Shown here in pieces: positions 54,942 to 63,235 of a stretch of DNA of 64,000 nucleotides. Each line of letters starts with the position of its first letter. The stretch's first letter is position 1. Source of the DNA: Paraburkholderia nodosa DSM 21604 (lineage in GTDB: Bacteria; Pseudomonadota; Gammaproteobacteria; Burkholderiales; Burkholderiaceae). Location of the stretch: positions 162,110-226,109 of the forward strand of contig NZ_JAFA01000004.1 of the NCBI RefSeq assembly GCF_000519185.1, in the 5' to 3' direction. Made by a program: the position numbers and the translations under genes. The notes beneath the pieces were generated by a model. The model ran no database searches and had not been told where the DNA came from. It was given only the letters and a program-made list of their open reading frames with translations.

Positions 54942-55982
54942 ATGAAGTTCACGACCGCAATACGCGCTTGCGCGGCGCTCATTTGTTTTGCCGCGATGGC
55001 GATTGCCGGACCCGCATATGGTCAATCGGTCGAGGACTTCTATCACGGCAAGATCCTGACGATCGTCGTGAGCGCCGACGCCGGCACGCCGACCGACATC
55101 ATCGCCCGCCAGTTCGCGCGTTTCTTCGTGAACTACATTCCCGGCAAGCCCCGCGCGGTGGTGATGAACGTGGTGGGCGCAGGCGGGATGGTTGCGGCCG
55201 CATCGCTTCAGACCCGACAGCCGAATGACGGCACCGTGATCGGCTTCCTGCAGCGCAATAACCTCTATATTCCGTTGCTCGATCCGCGACAGAACCGCTT
55301 CGATCCGCGCAAGGTGCGGTGGCTCGGCAGTCTCAACAAGGTCGAGTACTGCATCGTTTCCATGACGCGCTCCGGCGTCACCACGGCGGACGATCTCACG
55401 AAGAAGAAGATGTATATCGGCGCGACGGGCTTCGCGAACGAGGACAGGACACTGCCCGCGCTGCTCGACGAGTACCTGGGCGCGAAGATGAGCATCGTGC
55501 CTGGCTACACGGGGCGCGGTGAAGTGTATCTCGCGATGCAGCGCGGCGAAGTCGACGGCTGGGCCTCGACGATCGACGGCCTGCAGCAGGGCGAGCCGGT
55601 GCGCATGCTCGCCGACGGCAAGATGAAGGTGTTGCTGCATCTCGGCTGGAGCAGTCCGGCGCCGTTTGCCAATGTTCCCAACCTGAGCACCTACATCACC
55701 AATCCCGACGTGAAGGCGCTGTTTAACCTGTTCCTGCTGCCATTCGATGCGGGACGGCCGATCGCGGTGCCGCAGGGCGTGCCTGCGGATCGTCTGGATG
55801 CGCTGCGTGCGGCCTTTGCGAAGACGATCGCGGATCCCGCGTTCATCGCGGCCATGAAACGTTCAGGTTACCCAATCGATCCGATCGACGGCAGCGCGGT
55901 TGAACAGATCGTCAGCAAGCTGTACGCGACGCCCGAACCGCAGATCGAGAGCGCACGCAAGCTCATTTTCAGTTCGCACTGA
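54942..55982 (+). CDS. tctC: Bug/TctC-family periplasmic binding protein of a tripartite tricarboxylate transporter
   Basis: A 346-residue protein with a signal peptide (MKFTTAIRACAALICFAAMAIAGPAYG) and the Bug fold: AGTPTDIIARQFARFF near the binding cleft, VVGAGGMVAAASLQTRQPNDGTVIG (in two parts), and GWASTIDGLQ. Bug proteins capture carboxylates for TctAB permeases. Its signal-peptide DNA nearly matches that of the second porin. It is first in the operon with a LigI-like amidohydrolase and the TctA-TctB fusion. The exact ligand is unknown; aromatic or tricarboxylic acids are likely. Confidence 0.87.
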   Translation: MKFTTAIRACAALICFAAMAIAGPAYGQSVEDFYHGKILTIVVSADAGTPTDIIARQFARFFVNYIPGKPRAVVMNVVGAGGMVAAASLQTRQPNDGTVIGFLQRNNLYIPLLDPRQNRFDPRKVRWLGSLNKVEYCIVSMTRSGVTTADDLTKKKMYIGATGFANEDRTLPALLDEYLGAKMSIVPGYTGRGEVYLAMQRGEVDGWASTIDGLQQGEPVRMLADGKMKVLLHLGWSSPAPFANVPNLSTYITNPDVKALFNLFLLPFDAGRPIAVPQGVPADRLDALRAAFAKTIADPAFIAAMKRSGYPIDPIDGSAVEQIVSKLYATPEPQIESARKLIFSSH

Positions 55983-56054
55983 ACGCACCGAAACAGAGAA
56001 TGTCATGAACCTGCTGCGGGTGCGTGACAGTCGTTCACCGAGAGGTTAAATCGC

Positions 56055-56909
56055 ATGACACCCGAAATCATCGACATTCATCCCCATATCATCTCGACGG
56101 ATACGGTTCGTTATCCTGTCGCTCCCCAGCACGGGCATCGCTCGAAGTGGTCTGCGACGCGTCCTGTCACGTTCGAGCAGCTGGTCGCCGAGATGGATGA
56201 GGCTGGCGTCGCGAAGGCGGCAATCGTGCATTCGTCGACGACTTACGGCCACAACAACGCGTATGTGGCCGACAGCGTGGCGCAAGATCCGACGCGTTTC
56301 ACGGGTGTCTACTCATTCGACGTGATGGCGCCCGATGCGTTGAAGACTTTCGATCACTGGCTGGCCAACGGCATGGGCGGCATCCGGCTCTTCACGGGCG
56401 GCGCGACGCATCAGACCGATGGCAGCTGGCTCGTCGATCCTGCGACCTTCCCGATCTGGGAGCGCTGCGCCGAAATCGGCATGACCATGGTGGTGCAGAC
56501 CACGCCGGACGGCTTGTCGATGGTGGCCGAACTGGCCACGCGTTTTCCCACGGTGAAGATCGCGCTCGATCACTGCGGCAGGCCCGATCTCGAAGACGGC
56601 CCTCCCTACGCGCGCTGCGCGGCGCTGTTCGATCTGGCGAAGTACGACAACGTGTACCTGAAGATCACGCCGAAAACGTTCGATCTCGCGCAGGCCGCGC
56701 CGGGCGGGGCGGAAGCGTTTTTCCCGCAACTGGTGAAGGTGTTCGGCGCGGATCACCTGGCCTTTGGCTCGAACTATCCGGCCTCCGCAGGGCCGCTGAA
56801 AAAGCTGATCGAGCAGGGCAACGCCTGTTTTGCGGCGCTGAGCGAGCCAGAGCGCGCATGGGTTTGGGGCCGCACGGCGAAGGTTCTGTATCCGTCGCTT
56901 GCCGACTGA
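56055..56909 (+). CDS. LigI-like amidohydrolase, copy 1
   Basis: A 284-residue TIM-barrel amidohydrolase of the PF04909 type. The N-terminal metal pair appears as IDIHPHIIS (residues 6-14), a His is present in LDHCGRPD (~176-183), but the strand-8 Asp usual in WGTDWP-like motifs is Asn (FGSNYPAS near residue 237). Relatives hydrolyse 2-pyrone-4,6-dicarboxylate (LigI) or similar lactones in the 4,5-cleavage pathway. Clear paralogue of the gene at 63236. It lies between tctC and the permease, so its substrate is probably the transported compound or an early product. Confidence 0.78.
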   Translation: MTPEIIDIHPHIISTDTVRYPVAPQHGHRSKWSATRPVTFEQLVAEMDEAGVAKAAIVHSSTTYGHNNAYVADSVAQDPTRFTGVYSFDVMAPDALKTFDHWLANGMGGIRLFTGGATHQTDGSWLVDPATFPIWERCAEIGMTMVVQTTPDGLSMVAELATRFPTVKIALDHCGRPDLEDGPPYARCAALFDLAKYDNVYLKITPKTFDLAQAAPGGAEAFFPQLVKVFGADHLAFGSNYPASAGPLKKLIEQGNACFAALSEPERAWVWGRTAKVLYPSLAD

Positions 56910-57043
56910 ACGCGTAACGACGTCGAAGCTTCAGGCGGCTTCACCCGCTTCGATGCCCCCTGGCTTCGACGCTCGCTGGCTCGCCAACCCGGGCCGACGA
57001 GCCGATTGAGCCGATCGAGCCGGCCATTTCATCAGGATGACGC

Positions 57044-59050
57044 ATGGAATTTTTCAACGACGCAACGGTAATGGCAGCAGGCCATGCGCTGTCGACGCTT
57101 CTGCAATTCAACCGTCTGATCTTCCTCGTTTTCGGCGTCGTGGTCGGACTGGCGATCGGCTTGCTGCCGGGCATTGGAGGGCTGACGGGCTTTGCGTTGC
57201 TCGTGCCGTTCACCTACACGATGGACCCGTATGCGGCGTTCGCCATGCTGCTCGGCATGGCGTCGGTCATCACGACTTCGGACGTGATTCCCGCCGTGCT
57301 CTTCGGCGTGCCGGGCCATGCCGCTTCACAGGCGACCGTGCTGGATGGGCTGCCCATGACAAAGCGCGGTGAAGCGTCGCGCGCGTTGAGCGCCTGCTAT
57401 ATGTCCTCGTTGATGGGCGGTTTGATTGGCGCCATCATCCTGGCCATTTCGCTGCCGTTGGTGCGCCCGTTCGTACTCTCGATCGGCACCCCGGAAATGC
57501 TTGGGCTCACGATATTCGGCGTGTCGATGGTGTCGGCGCTCTCGGGCAACGCGCCGCTCAGGGGCGTGGTCGCTGCGTGCTTCGGCATTCTCGTCGGCAT
57601 GATCGGCACCAATGTCGAAACCGGACAAATGCGCTGGACGGGCGACCTCCTTTACCTGCAGGACGGCATTCCGCTGGTGCCGATCATTCTCGGCATCTTC
57701 GCGCTGCCCGAGTTGTGCGAACTCGCCATCCGCCGTACCGCAATCGCCGACAACGTGCAATTCAGTTCGCGCGAGGGCATGCGGCAGGGTGTGACCGACA
57801 GTCTGCGCAACTGGTTCCTCGTCCTGCGCTGCGGCGGGCTCGGCGCGATTCTCGGTGTCGTACCGGGCATTACGGGCGCGGTGACGGACTGGATCGCTTA
57901 CGGCCACGCGCTGCAGACCTCGAAGGGTGCGAAGGAATCCTTCACAACCGGCGACGTGCGCGGCGTGATCGCACCGGAAGCGGCGAATAACGCGCGCGAA
58001 GGCGGCAGCCTCGTGCCGATGCTTTCATTCGGCGTGCCGGGCGGTGCCGCGCAGGCCATCCTGCTTGGGGCGATGATGGTGCACGGATTCATTCCCGGCC
58101 CCGACATGCTGACCAAGCACCTGGACTTTACCTATTCGATGGTGTGGTCCATCGCGCTAGCCAATATCTTCGGCGCGGGCCTGTGCTTTTTGCTCAGCGG
58201 GCAATTCGCGAAGATTTCGACGCTGCGCTACACGCTCATTCTTCCGGTCATCATGCCGATCATCTACGTCGGCGCTTTCCAGGGCTCGCGCAGCTGGGGC
58301 GATCTGTTCGTTCTGCTGATCGCGGGGGTGATCGGCTGGACCATGAAGCGCCTGCGGTGGGCGCGGCCGCCGCTGATCCTGGGTCTCGTGCTCGGTACGC
58401 TGATGGAGCGCTACATGACGATCTCCTTCGTGCGCTACGGCACGGACTGGGTCACGCGCCCGGTCGTCATGGTGCTTCTCACGCTCGCCGCGCTGGTCTT
58501 CTTCAAGCCCCTGTTCAACGCGCTGCGCAGCGGCGGTCTCGCGCGCATGCGGCCGAGCGGGAAGATCGTGTTGAAGCTCGAAGACCTGGTCTATGTGTTC
58601 TTCGTCGGCATCGGGCTCTACATGCTGGTGACGGCGCAGAGCTGGCTGCTGATGGCGAGAATCGGGCCGACGGTCATCGCGAGCATTCTCGTCATCGCCG
58701 GCACGCTCAGTCTTGCCTACAAAGTGTTCGTCATTCCGGCGCAGGCAGGCGCGCCAAAGGCCGGTGGCGGCATCCACATGGACGTGTCGAGCGACCACGG
58801 CGAAAAGCTCTCGAACAAGGTCACGCTGATCCGGGCCGCGCGGTTCTTCGGCTGGTTCGTGGCGTTTCTCGTGTGCATGTCCCTGATCGGCATGATCCCC
58901 ACGGTGCCGATCATGATCGTGGCGTTCATGCGCGTAGAGGGCGGCGAATCCTGGAAGCTCAGCCTGATTCTCGCGGCGTGCGTGACGGCGCTCATCTACG
59001 GCGTTTTCGACCAGATCATCCATCTCCCCTGGCCGAGCAGCCTCTTTTAA
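57044..59050 (+). CDS. TctA-TctB fusion, tripartite tricarboxylate transporter permease
   Basis: A 668-residue inner-membrane protein. Residues ~1-500 are TctA (GIGLLPGIGGLTGFALLVPFTY, ILGVVPGITGAVTDWIAYGHA, MLSFGVPGGAAQAILLGAM; about 12 hydrophobic segments). Residues ~510-660 contain four hydrophobic segments in the TctB layout, after a short linker (LRSGGLARMRPSGKIVLKLED, in two parts). TctA (~500 aa) and TctB (~150 aa) are separate proteins in most systems, so this is a natural fusion. Works with TctC to import a carboxylate using the membrane potential or sodium. Confidence 0.85.
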   Translation: MEFFNDATVMAAGHALSTLLQFNRLIFLVFGVVVGLAIGLLPGIGGLTGFALLVPFTYTMDPYAAFAMLLGMASVITTSDVIPAVLFGVPGHAASQATVLDGLPMTKRGEASRALSACYMSSLMGGLIGAIILAISLPLVRPFVLSIGTPEMLGLTIFGVSMVSALSGNAPLRGVVAACFGILVGMIGTNVETGQMRWTGDLLYLQDGIPLVPIILGIFALPELCELAIRRTAIADNVQFSSREGMRQGVTDSLRNWFLVLRCGGLGAILGVVPGITGAVTDWIAYGHALQTSKGAKESFTTGDVRGVIAPEAANNAREGGSLVPMLSFGVPGGAAQAILLGAMMVHGFIPGPDMLTKHLDFTYSMVWSIALANIFGAGLCFLLSGQFAKISTLRYTLILPVIMPIIYVGAFQGSRSWGDLFVLLIAGVIGWTMKRLRWARPPLILGLVLGTLMERYMTISFVRYGTDWVTRPVVMVLLTLAALVFFKPLFNALRSGGLARMRPSGKIVLKLEDLVYVFFVGIGLYMLVTAQSWLLMARIGPTVIASILVIAGTLSLAYKVFVIPAQAGAPKAGGGIHMDVSSDHGEKLSNKVTLIRAARFFGWFVAFLVCMSLIGMIPTVPIMIVAFMRVEGGESWKLSLILAACVTALIYGVFDQIIHLPWPSSLF

Positions 59051-59247
59051 AGCGGCAATCGAGACGATGCGAGAGGGCGCCGTGCACAAGTGCTACTTCC
59101 GTTTTCTTTGGCGCACGCGCGACAACGAGATTCGATGGGTTTGTCGCACATGCGGGGTGCTCCTGATTCGCGGAAGACTCTACGAGCCATTGTGAGCATT
59201 AGCGCGCGGCACGCCGCGAATACAGATTGAACATGGAAGGAAATGGA

Positions 59248-59778
59248 ATGACGAAGAACCGACTCGAACGTATCGATCCGGATAAGGCCACGGACGAGCA
59301 GAAGAAGGTCATTGCGCGGCTGGGCGAAGGGCGGGGGCGCATCCCCACGCCGTTCAACATCTGGCTGCACAACCCGAACCTGGCTGCCGGGATGGAGATC
59401 ATCGGCACACACGTCGATCGTTCGCCCGTGCTCAGCGAGGCGGAAAGCGAGGTGGCGATTTTGTCGACGGCCGTTTTCTGGAATGCGCCCTATGTGATCG
59501 CCAATCATCGCCGGCATGCGTTGAAGGCAGGCGTACCCGAGGCGGTGGTCGCGGCGATTCTGGAGAAGCGCCGGCCCGAGGCGGGCGACGATCGCTTTGG
59601 ACTCGTCTGCGAGGCGGTCTGCGACATCCTCGCGGGCGGCGCGATCGACGACACGCGTTTCGCCCGTTACGACGCCGGGCTGGGCCGTGCGGTGATTGCA
59701 GAACTGCTGGTCACCGTGGGCTACTTCACCTCGATTTCGCTTGGCATGATGCTGCACGCGCTCGAGCCCAGGGACTGA
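59248..59778 (+). CDS. Carboxymuconolactone decarboxylase family protein
   Basis: A 176-residue AhpD-fold protein. The family core is AEVAILSTAVFWNAPYVIANHRRHALKAG (in two parts, residues ~70-97), with the Glu and His of the proton-relay site but no CxxC pair, so it resembles true carboxymuconolactone decarboxylases rather than peroxidase-type AhpD. Likely a decarboxylase or isomerase in the pathway of arm 1, but the substrate is unknown. The ATG at 59248 follows GGAAGGAAA; ATG 59233 is an alternative. Confidence 0.8.
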   Translation: MTKNRLERIDPDKATDEQKKVIARLGEGRGRIPTPFNIWLHNPNLAAGMEIIGTHVDRSPVLSEAESEVAILSTAVFWNAPYVIANHRRHALKAGVPEAVVAAILEKRRPEAGDDRFGLVCEAVCDILAGGAIDDTRFARYDAGLGRAVIAELLVTVGYFTSISLGMMLHALEPRD

Positions 59779-59835
59779 CCTGAAGGATCCGGCGGCGAAC
59801 GCACTCAGCGGCTTGCGCCGCCCTGGCATGCTGCC

Positions 59836-59851
59836 TTAACGAGCTGGTGAA
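59836..59851. promoter_or_regulatory. LysR-type dyad upstream of the second GalR-like gene
   Basis: TTAACGAGCTGGTGAA, a nearly symmetric dyad 19 bp before the GTG, in the same place as the site before copy 1. Suggests auto-control. Confidence 0.4.
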
Positions 59852-59869
59852 ACCGCGGAGGTACACGAC

Positions 59870-60877
59870 GTGTCCGCTCTCGACTGGTACCTGCAGATCA
59901 ACCTGAAGGCGCGGCACCTGCGCCTGCTCGTGACGATCGACACATACCGCAACCTGACCCAGGTGGCCGATGTCACTCATGTGACCGTGCCTGCCGTCTC
60001 GAAGTCACTGGCCGAACTCGAACGGGGTCTCGGCCTCACGCTGTTTGCACGAACGGCGCAGGGACTCGTTCCCACGCAGTACGGCGATTGCCTGATTCGC
60101 CACGCGCGAGAAATGCTGACCATCCTGAATCAGGCCCGCGACGAGTTGAAGGCGCTGAGTTCGGGAACCGAAGGCAAGATCCATATCGGCATGCTGCCCG
60201 CCTCGGCCTCGGTGTTGCTGCCGCAGGCGTTGAGCCTGCTAAAGCAGCGCTCGCCGGGCACCAACGTGATGGTCACGGAAGGCACGACCGCGTTGTTGCT
60301 GCCCGAACTCTGGCAAGGCCATCTCGACCTCGTGGTGGGCCGTCTGCCGCCACCGGATACGCTCGGCAGCTTCGAAGAGAAGGAACTGCTGGAGGAGCCC
60401 GTGACGCTGATGACGGGCCGCCACCACCCGCTGGCGCGCAGGAAGACGCTGACCTGGTCGGACCTGCGTCCCTTTCCCTGGATACTGCCGCCGCTCGGCT
60501 CGATACTGCGCGACCCGCTCGAGCGCGTGCTCGAAGCGCATGATGTGCCGTTGACCAACAACTACATCGAAACGCTCTCGATTCACGTTGCGCGCGCGCA
60601 TCTGCAGATTTCGGACTTCATTGCGGTGATGGCGGGCGCGCCGGGTGGCGACACGGCCCAGCCGCTTCATACGCTGCCGTTGAGCCTGCCCCGCCTGCTG
60701 CGGCCGGCGGGCGTGCTGTGGAATCGCAATCGCGGCTTGACGCCCAGCGCTCAACTCATGGTGTCATGCCTCGAGGAGACCGCTGAGCGGCTGAGAACGG
60801 GGGCTGGGACCGCCGCGCGGGCGGCGGTGCAGTCAGTTAAGCCCGGGCGGCCACAGTTGCCTGCCGAGACGCATTGA
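59870..60877 (+). CDS. LysR-family regulator, GalR-like, copy 2
   Basis: A 335-residue regulator, nearly collinear with the protein at 53735: same start (SALDWYLQINLKARHL), same winged helix, same effector-domain motifs (LGSFEEKELLEEPVTL, NYIETLSIHV, RPAGVLWNRNRGLTPSAQLMVSCLEE, in parts). It differs by ~40 substitutions and a 20-residue longer, low-complexity tail. Placed in front of the arm-2 operon. Two such close regulators could bind the same sites and read different effectors, or be partly redundant. Confidence 0.9.
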   Translation: MSALDWYLQINLKARHLRLLVTIDTYRNLTQVADVTHVTVPAVSKSLAELERGLGLTLFARTAQGLVPTQYGDCLIRHAREMLTILNQARDELKALSSGTEGKIHIGMLPASASVLLPQALSLLKQRSPGTNVMVTEGTTALLLPELWQGHLDLVVGRLPPPDTLGSFEEKELLEEPVTLMTGRHHPLARRKTLTWSDLRPFPWILPPLGSILRDPLERVLEAHDVPLTNNYIETLSIHVARAHLQISDFIAVMAGAPGGDTAQPLHTLPLSLPRLLRPAGVLWNRNRGLTPSAQLMVSCLEETAERLRTGAGTAARAAVQSVKPGRPQLPAETH

Positions 60878-60896
60878 GCGGCCTGAAAAACCGCCC

Positions 60897-60912
60897 TTAG
60901 CCATTCGCTCAA
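60897..60912. promoter_or_regulatory. Extra LysR-type half-module between the second LysR gene and arm 2
   Basis: TTAGCCATTCGCTCAA lacks a right block (TCAATAG) at the expected distance, so it may be an additional binding site rather than a promoter module. Confidence 0.4.
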
Positions 60913-61010
60913 CATAACCGAAGCCTCAAGCCTGAAGCCGTGCCTCGAGGCGCATTCATCCTGTCAATCCAGGCCCGTCGCGGCATCCAGCCATGGCGCT
61001 CGCCCGGGCC

Positions 61011-61052
61011 TTTACCGAATGGTTAACTCACCCGCAGGTTAATTCAATAGAC
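61011..61052 (+). promoter_or_regulatory. 42-bp regulatory module, copy 4 (arm-2 operon)
   Basis: Left block TTTACCGAATGGTTAA (61011-61026), the most symmetric of all (TTTACC / GGTTAA), and right block TCAATAGAC (61044-61052). It ends 129 bp before the TTG start of the first arm-2 gene. Confidence 0.6.
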
Positions 61053-61181
61053 GGAAAACCAGCGCGGAAAGATCATCTAGCCAACGAGATCACCTGAGCA
61101 GCCACGCCGCTTTCCCACAGTGGGCATGCAACAGCGACGCGAAGCAGGTTGAATCGATTGTCCAGGTCCAAGGAGACTAAA

Positions 61182-62153
61182 TTGACCAAGAAAGTCCACC
61201 TCAAACTCGCGATCGCCGAGCATCCGCACACCGCTGCCATCCGTAACGGGTCCATTCCCATCGAAGGCGTCGACGCCGAATTCATCACGGTTCACCCGCA
61301 GATCGGTGCGTTCCGCCGCATGGTCCGCGATGTCGAATTCGATGTGTGCGAACTGGCGCCGACCACGTACATCATCGCGCGCGCCTATGGGGCGCCTTTT
61401 GTTGCGCTGCCGATCTTCGTGGTCCGCCGCTTCCATCACTCCGGGCTGCTGGTGCGTCCGGATGCCGGCATCAAGACGCCCAAGGACCTGGAAGGCAAGA
61501 AGGTCGGCGTGCGCGCCTATTCGGTGACGACCGGTGCATGGACGCGTCAGGTCCTGATGGACGAATTCGATCTCGATTCCTCGAAAGTCACGTGGGTGGT
61601 CGACGACGAGGAGCACGTCACGCAACTCGAGCTGCCGCCGAACGTGATTCACGCGCCGGCCGGCACGTCGCTCGCCGAGATGATGGCCAAGGGCGAGCTC
61701 GTTGCGGGCTTTCACGGCAATGCGGGTATCGGTCGCACCGGCGACCCGACGGGCGGCTGGCAGGAAGTCGAGGCGAACTACCCGGACCTGTTCCCGAACG
61801 CCGACGAACTCGAAGCCGAGTACTACGCGCGCACCGGCGTCTACCCGATGCACGGCACCATCGTCGTGAAGGACTCGGTGCTGGCCGAGCATCCGTGGGT
61901 GGCCAAATCGATCTACGACGCTTTCGACAAGGCCAAGAACGACTGGCTCGCGAAGCTCGACGCGGGTGAACTCACCGACAAGAAGAACAAGAAGTACGTA
62001 GAACTGCAAAAGATCGTTGGCCGCGACCCGCTGCCCTACGGCATCGAGGAAAACCGCAAGACCATCGAAGCGCTCGAAGCGACCGCGTTCAAGCAGGGCC
62101 TCACGCCGCGCCGCATGAGCATGAGCGAGCTGTTCGTCGATCCCCGCGCCTGA
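61182..62153 (+). CDS. 4,5-dihydroxyphthalate decarboxylase-like protein (PBP2 fold)
   Basis: A 323-residue protein of the family that includes Pht5/OphC: HLKLAIAEHPHTAAIRNGSI, IPIEGVDAEFI, FDVCELAPTTYIIARAYG, FVVRRFHHSGLLVR. It has no signal peptide, so it is cytoplasmic and more likely an enzyme than a transport receptor. The known reaction turns 4,5-dihydroxyphthalate into protocatechuate. Followed by ligJ 31 bp later. The TTG start at 61182 is supported by AAGGAG 7 bases upstream; an in-frame TTG at 61149 has none. Activity on a different dihydroxy-benzoic acid is possible. Confidence 0.8.
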   Translation: MTKKVHLKLAIAEHPHTAAIRNGSIPIEGVDAEFITVHPQIGAFRRMVRDVEFDVCELAPTTYIIARAYGAPFVALPIFVVRRFHHSGLLVRPDAGIKTPKDLEGKKVGVRAYSVTTGAWTRQVLMDEFDLDSSKVTWVVDDEEHVTQLELPPNVIHAPAGTSLAEMMAKGELVAGFHGNAGIGRTGDPTGGWQEVEANYPDLFPNADELEAEYYARTGVYPMHGTIVVKDSVLAEHPWVAKSIYDAFDKAKNDWLAKLDAGELTDKKNKKYVELQKIVGRDPLPYGIEENRKTIEALEATAFKQGLTPRRMSMSELFVDPRA

Positions 62154-62184
62154 AAGTTGCGCTGAACTGCACACGGAAGAAAAA

Positions 62185-63210
62185 ATGATCATCGATTGCC
62201 ACGGTCACTTCACGACCGTTCCTGCCTCGTTCCGCGACTGGCGCGCAAAGCAGATTGCCGCCGCCAACGATCCGGCCAACGCGCCGCCGCTTTCGGGCGC
62301 GCACGTCAGCGATGACGAGATCCGCGAAGGCGTCGGCAACGGCCAGTTGCGCTTGCAGAAAGAGCGCGGCGGCGACCTCACGCTGTTCTCGCCCATCGCG
62401 GGCCTGATGAGCCACCACCTCGGCAACGAACGCACGAGCCTCGAGTGGGCCGAGGTCTCGAACAACCTCGTGCGCCGCGTGTGCGACATCTACGCGGACA
62501 ACTTCGTGCCCGTCTGCCAGTTGCCGCAGTCGCCGCTCGCGCCGCCGAAGAACTCGGTTGCCGAACTGCGCCGCTGCGTCGAGGAAATGGGCTTCGTCGG
62601 CTGCAACCTGAATCCGGACCCGAGCGGCGGCTACTGGACCGGCAAGCCGATGACGGACCGCGAGTGGTATCCGCTCTACGAGGCGCTGTGCGATCTCGAC
62701 GTGCCGGCCATGATCCACGTCGCCGCTTCGTGCAACGCGTGCCACCACGGCACCGGCGCGCATTATCTGAACGCCGATACGTCCGTCTTCATGCAGTTGC
62801 TGCAGGGCAATGTGTTCAAGGACTTCCCAACGCTGCGCCTGGTGATTCCGCATGGCGGCGGCGCGGTGCCTTACCACTGGGGCCGCTACCGCGGCATGTC
62901 GCTGGAGATGATGGACCGTCCGCTCGAAGGACTGCTGAACAATATCTTCTTCGACACCTGCGTGTATCACCACCCAGGCGTGGAGCTGCTCACCAAGGTC
63001 GTGCCGACGAGCAACGTGCTGTTCGGCTCGGAAATGATCGGCGCCGTGCGCGGCCGCGATCCGGACACCGGCGAGTACTTCGACGACACCAAGCGCTACG
63101 TCGACGCCTGCACGGCACTGAGCGACGCCGACCGCCACGCGATTTTCGAGGGCAATGCGCGCCGCGTCTATCCGCGCCTCGACGCGCACCTCAAGGCCAA
63201 GGGTCTGTAA
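62185..63210 (+). CDS. ligJ: 4-oxalomesaconate hydratase LigJ
   Basis: A 341-residue metal-dependent hydratase of the amidohydrolase superfamily. It matches LigJ along its length: IIDCHGHFTT at the start, LNPDPSGGYWTG (~131-142), MIHVAASCNACHHGTGAHYLNADT (in two parts, ~172-195), IPHGGGAVPYHWGR (~217-230), and VLFGSEMIGAVRG (Glu near residue 278), ending RRVYPRLDAHLKAKG. It adds water to 4-oxalomesaconate to form 4-carboxy-4-hydroxy-2-oxoadipate, the step before aldolase cleavage to pyruvate and oxaloacetate in the 4,5-cleavage and gallate pathways. Confidence 0.9.
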   Translation: MIIDCHGHFTTVPASFRDWRAKQIAAANDPANAPPLSGAHVSDDEIREGVGNGQLRLQKERGGDLTLFSPIAGLMSHHLGNERTSLEWAEVSNNLVRRVCDIYADNFVPVCQLPQSPLAPPKNSVAELRRCVEEMGFVGCNLNPDPSGGYWTGKPMTDREWYPLYEALCDLDVPAMIHVAASCNACHHGTGAHYLNADTSVFMQLLQGNVFKDFPTLRLVIPHGGGAVPYHWGRYRGMSLEMMDRPLEGLLNNIFFDTCVYHHPGVELLTKVVPTSNVLFGSEMIGAVRGRDPDTGEYFDDTKRYVDACTALSDADRHAIFEGNARRVYPRLDAHLKAKGL

Positions 63211-63235
63211 CGAAGCCGATAGTTGAACGGACATC

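Larger units (their letters stand above)
60878..61181. other. 304-bp region upstream of arm 2
   Basis: No gene supported. It holds a dyad TTAGCCATTCGCTCAA (60897-60912), 14 of 16 bases identical to the left block of module copy 2, and the complete module copy 4 at 61011-61052. Confidence 0.6.
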
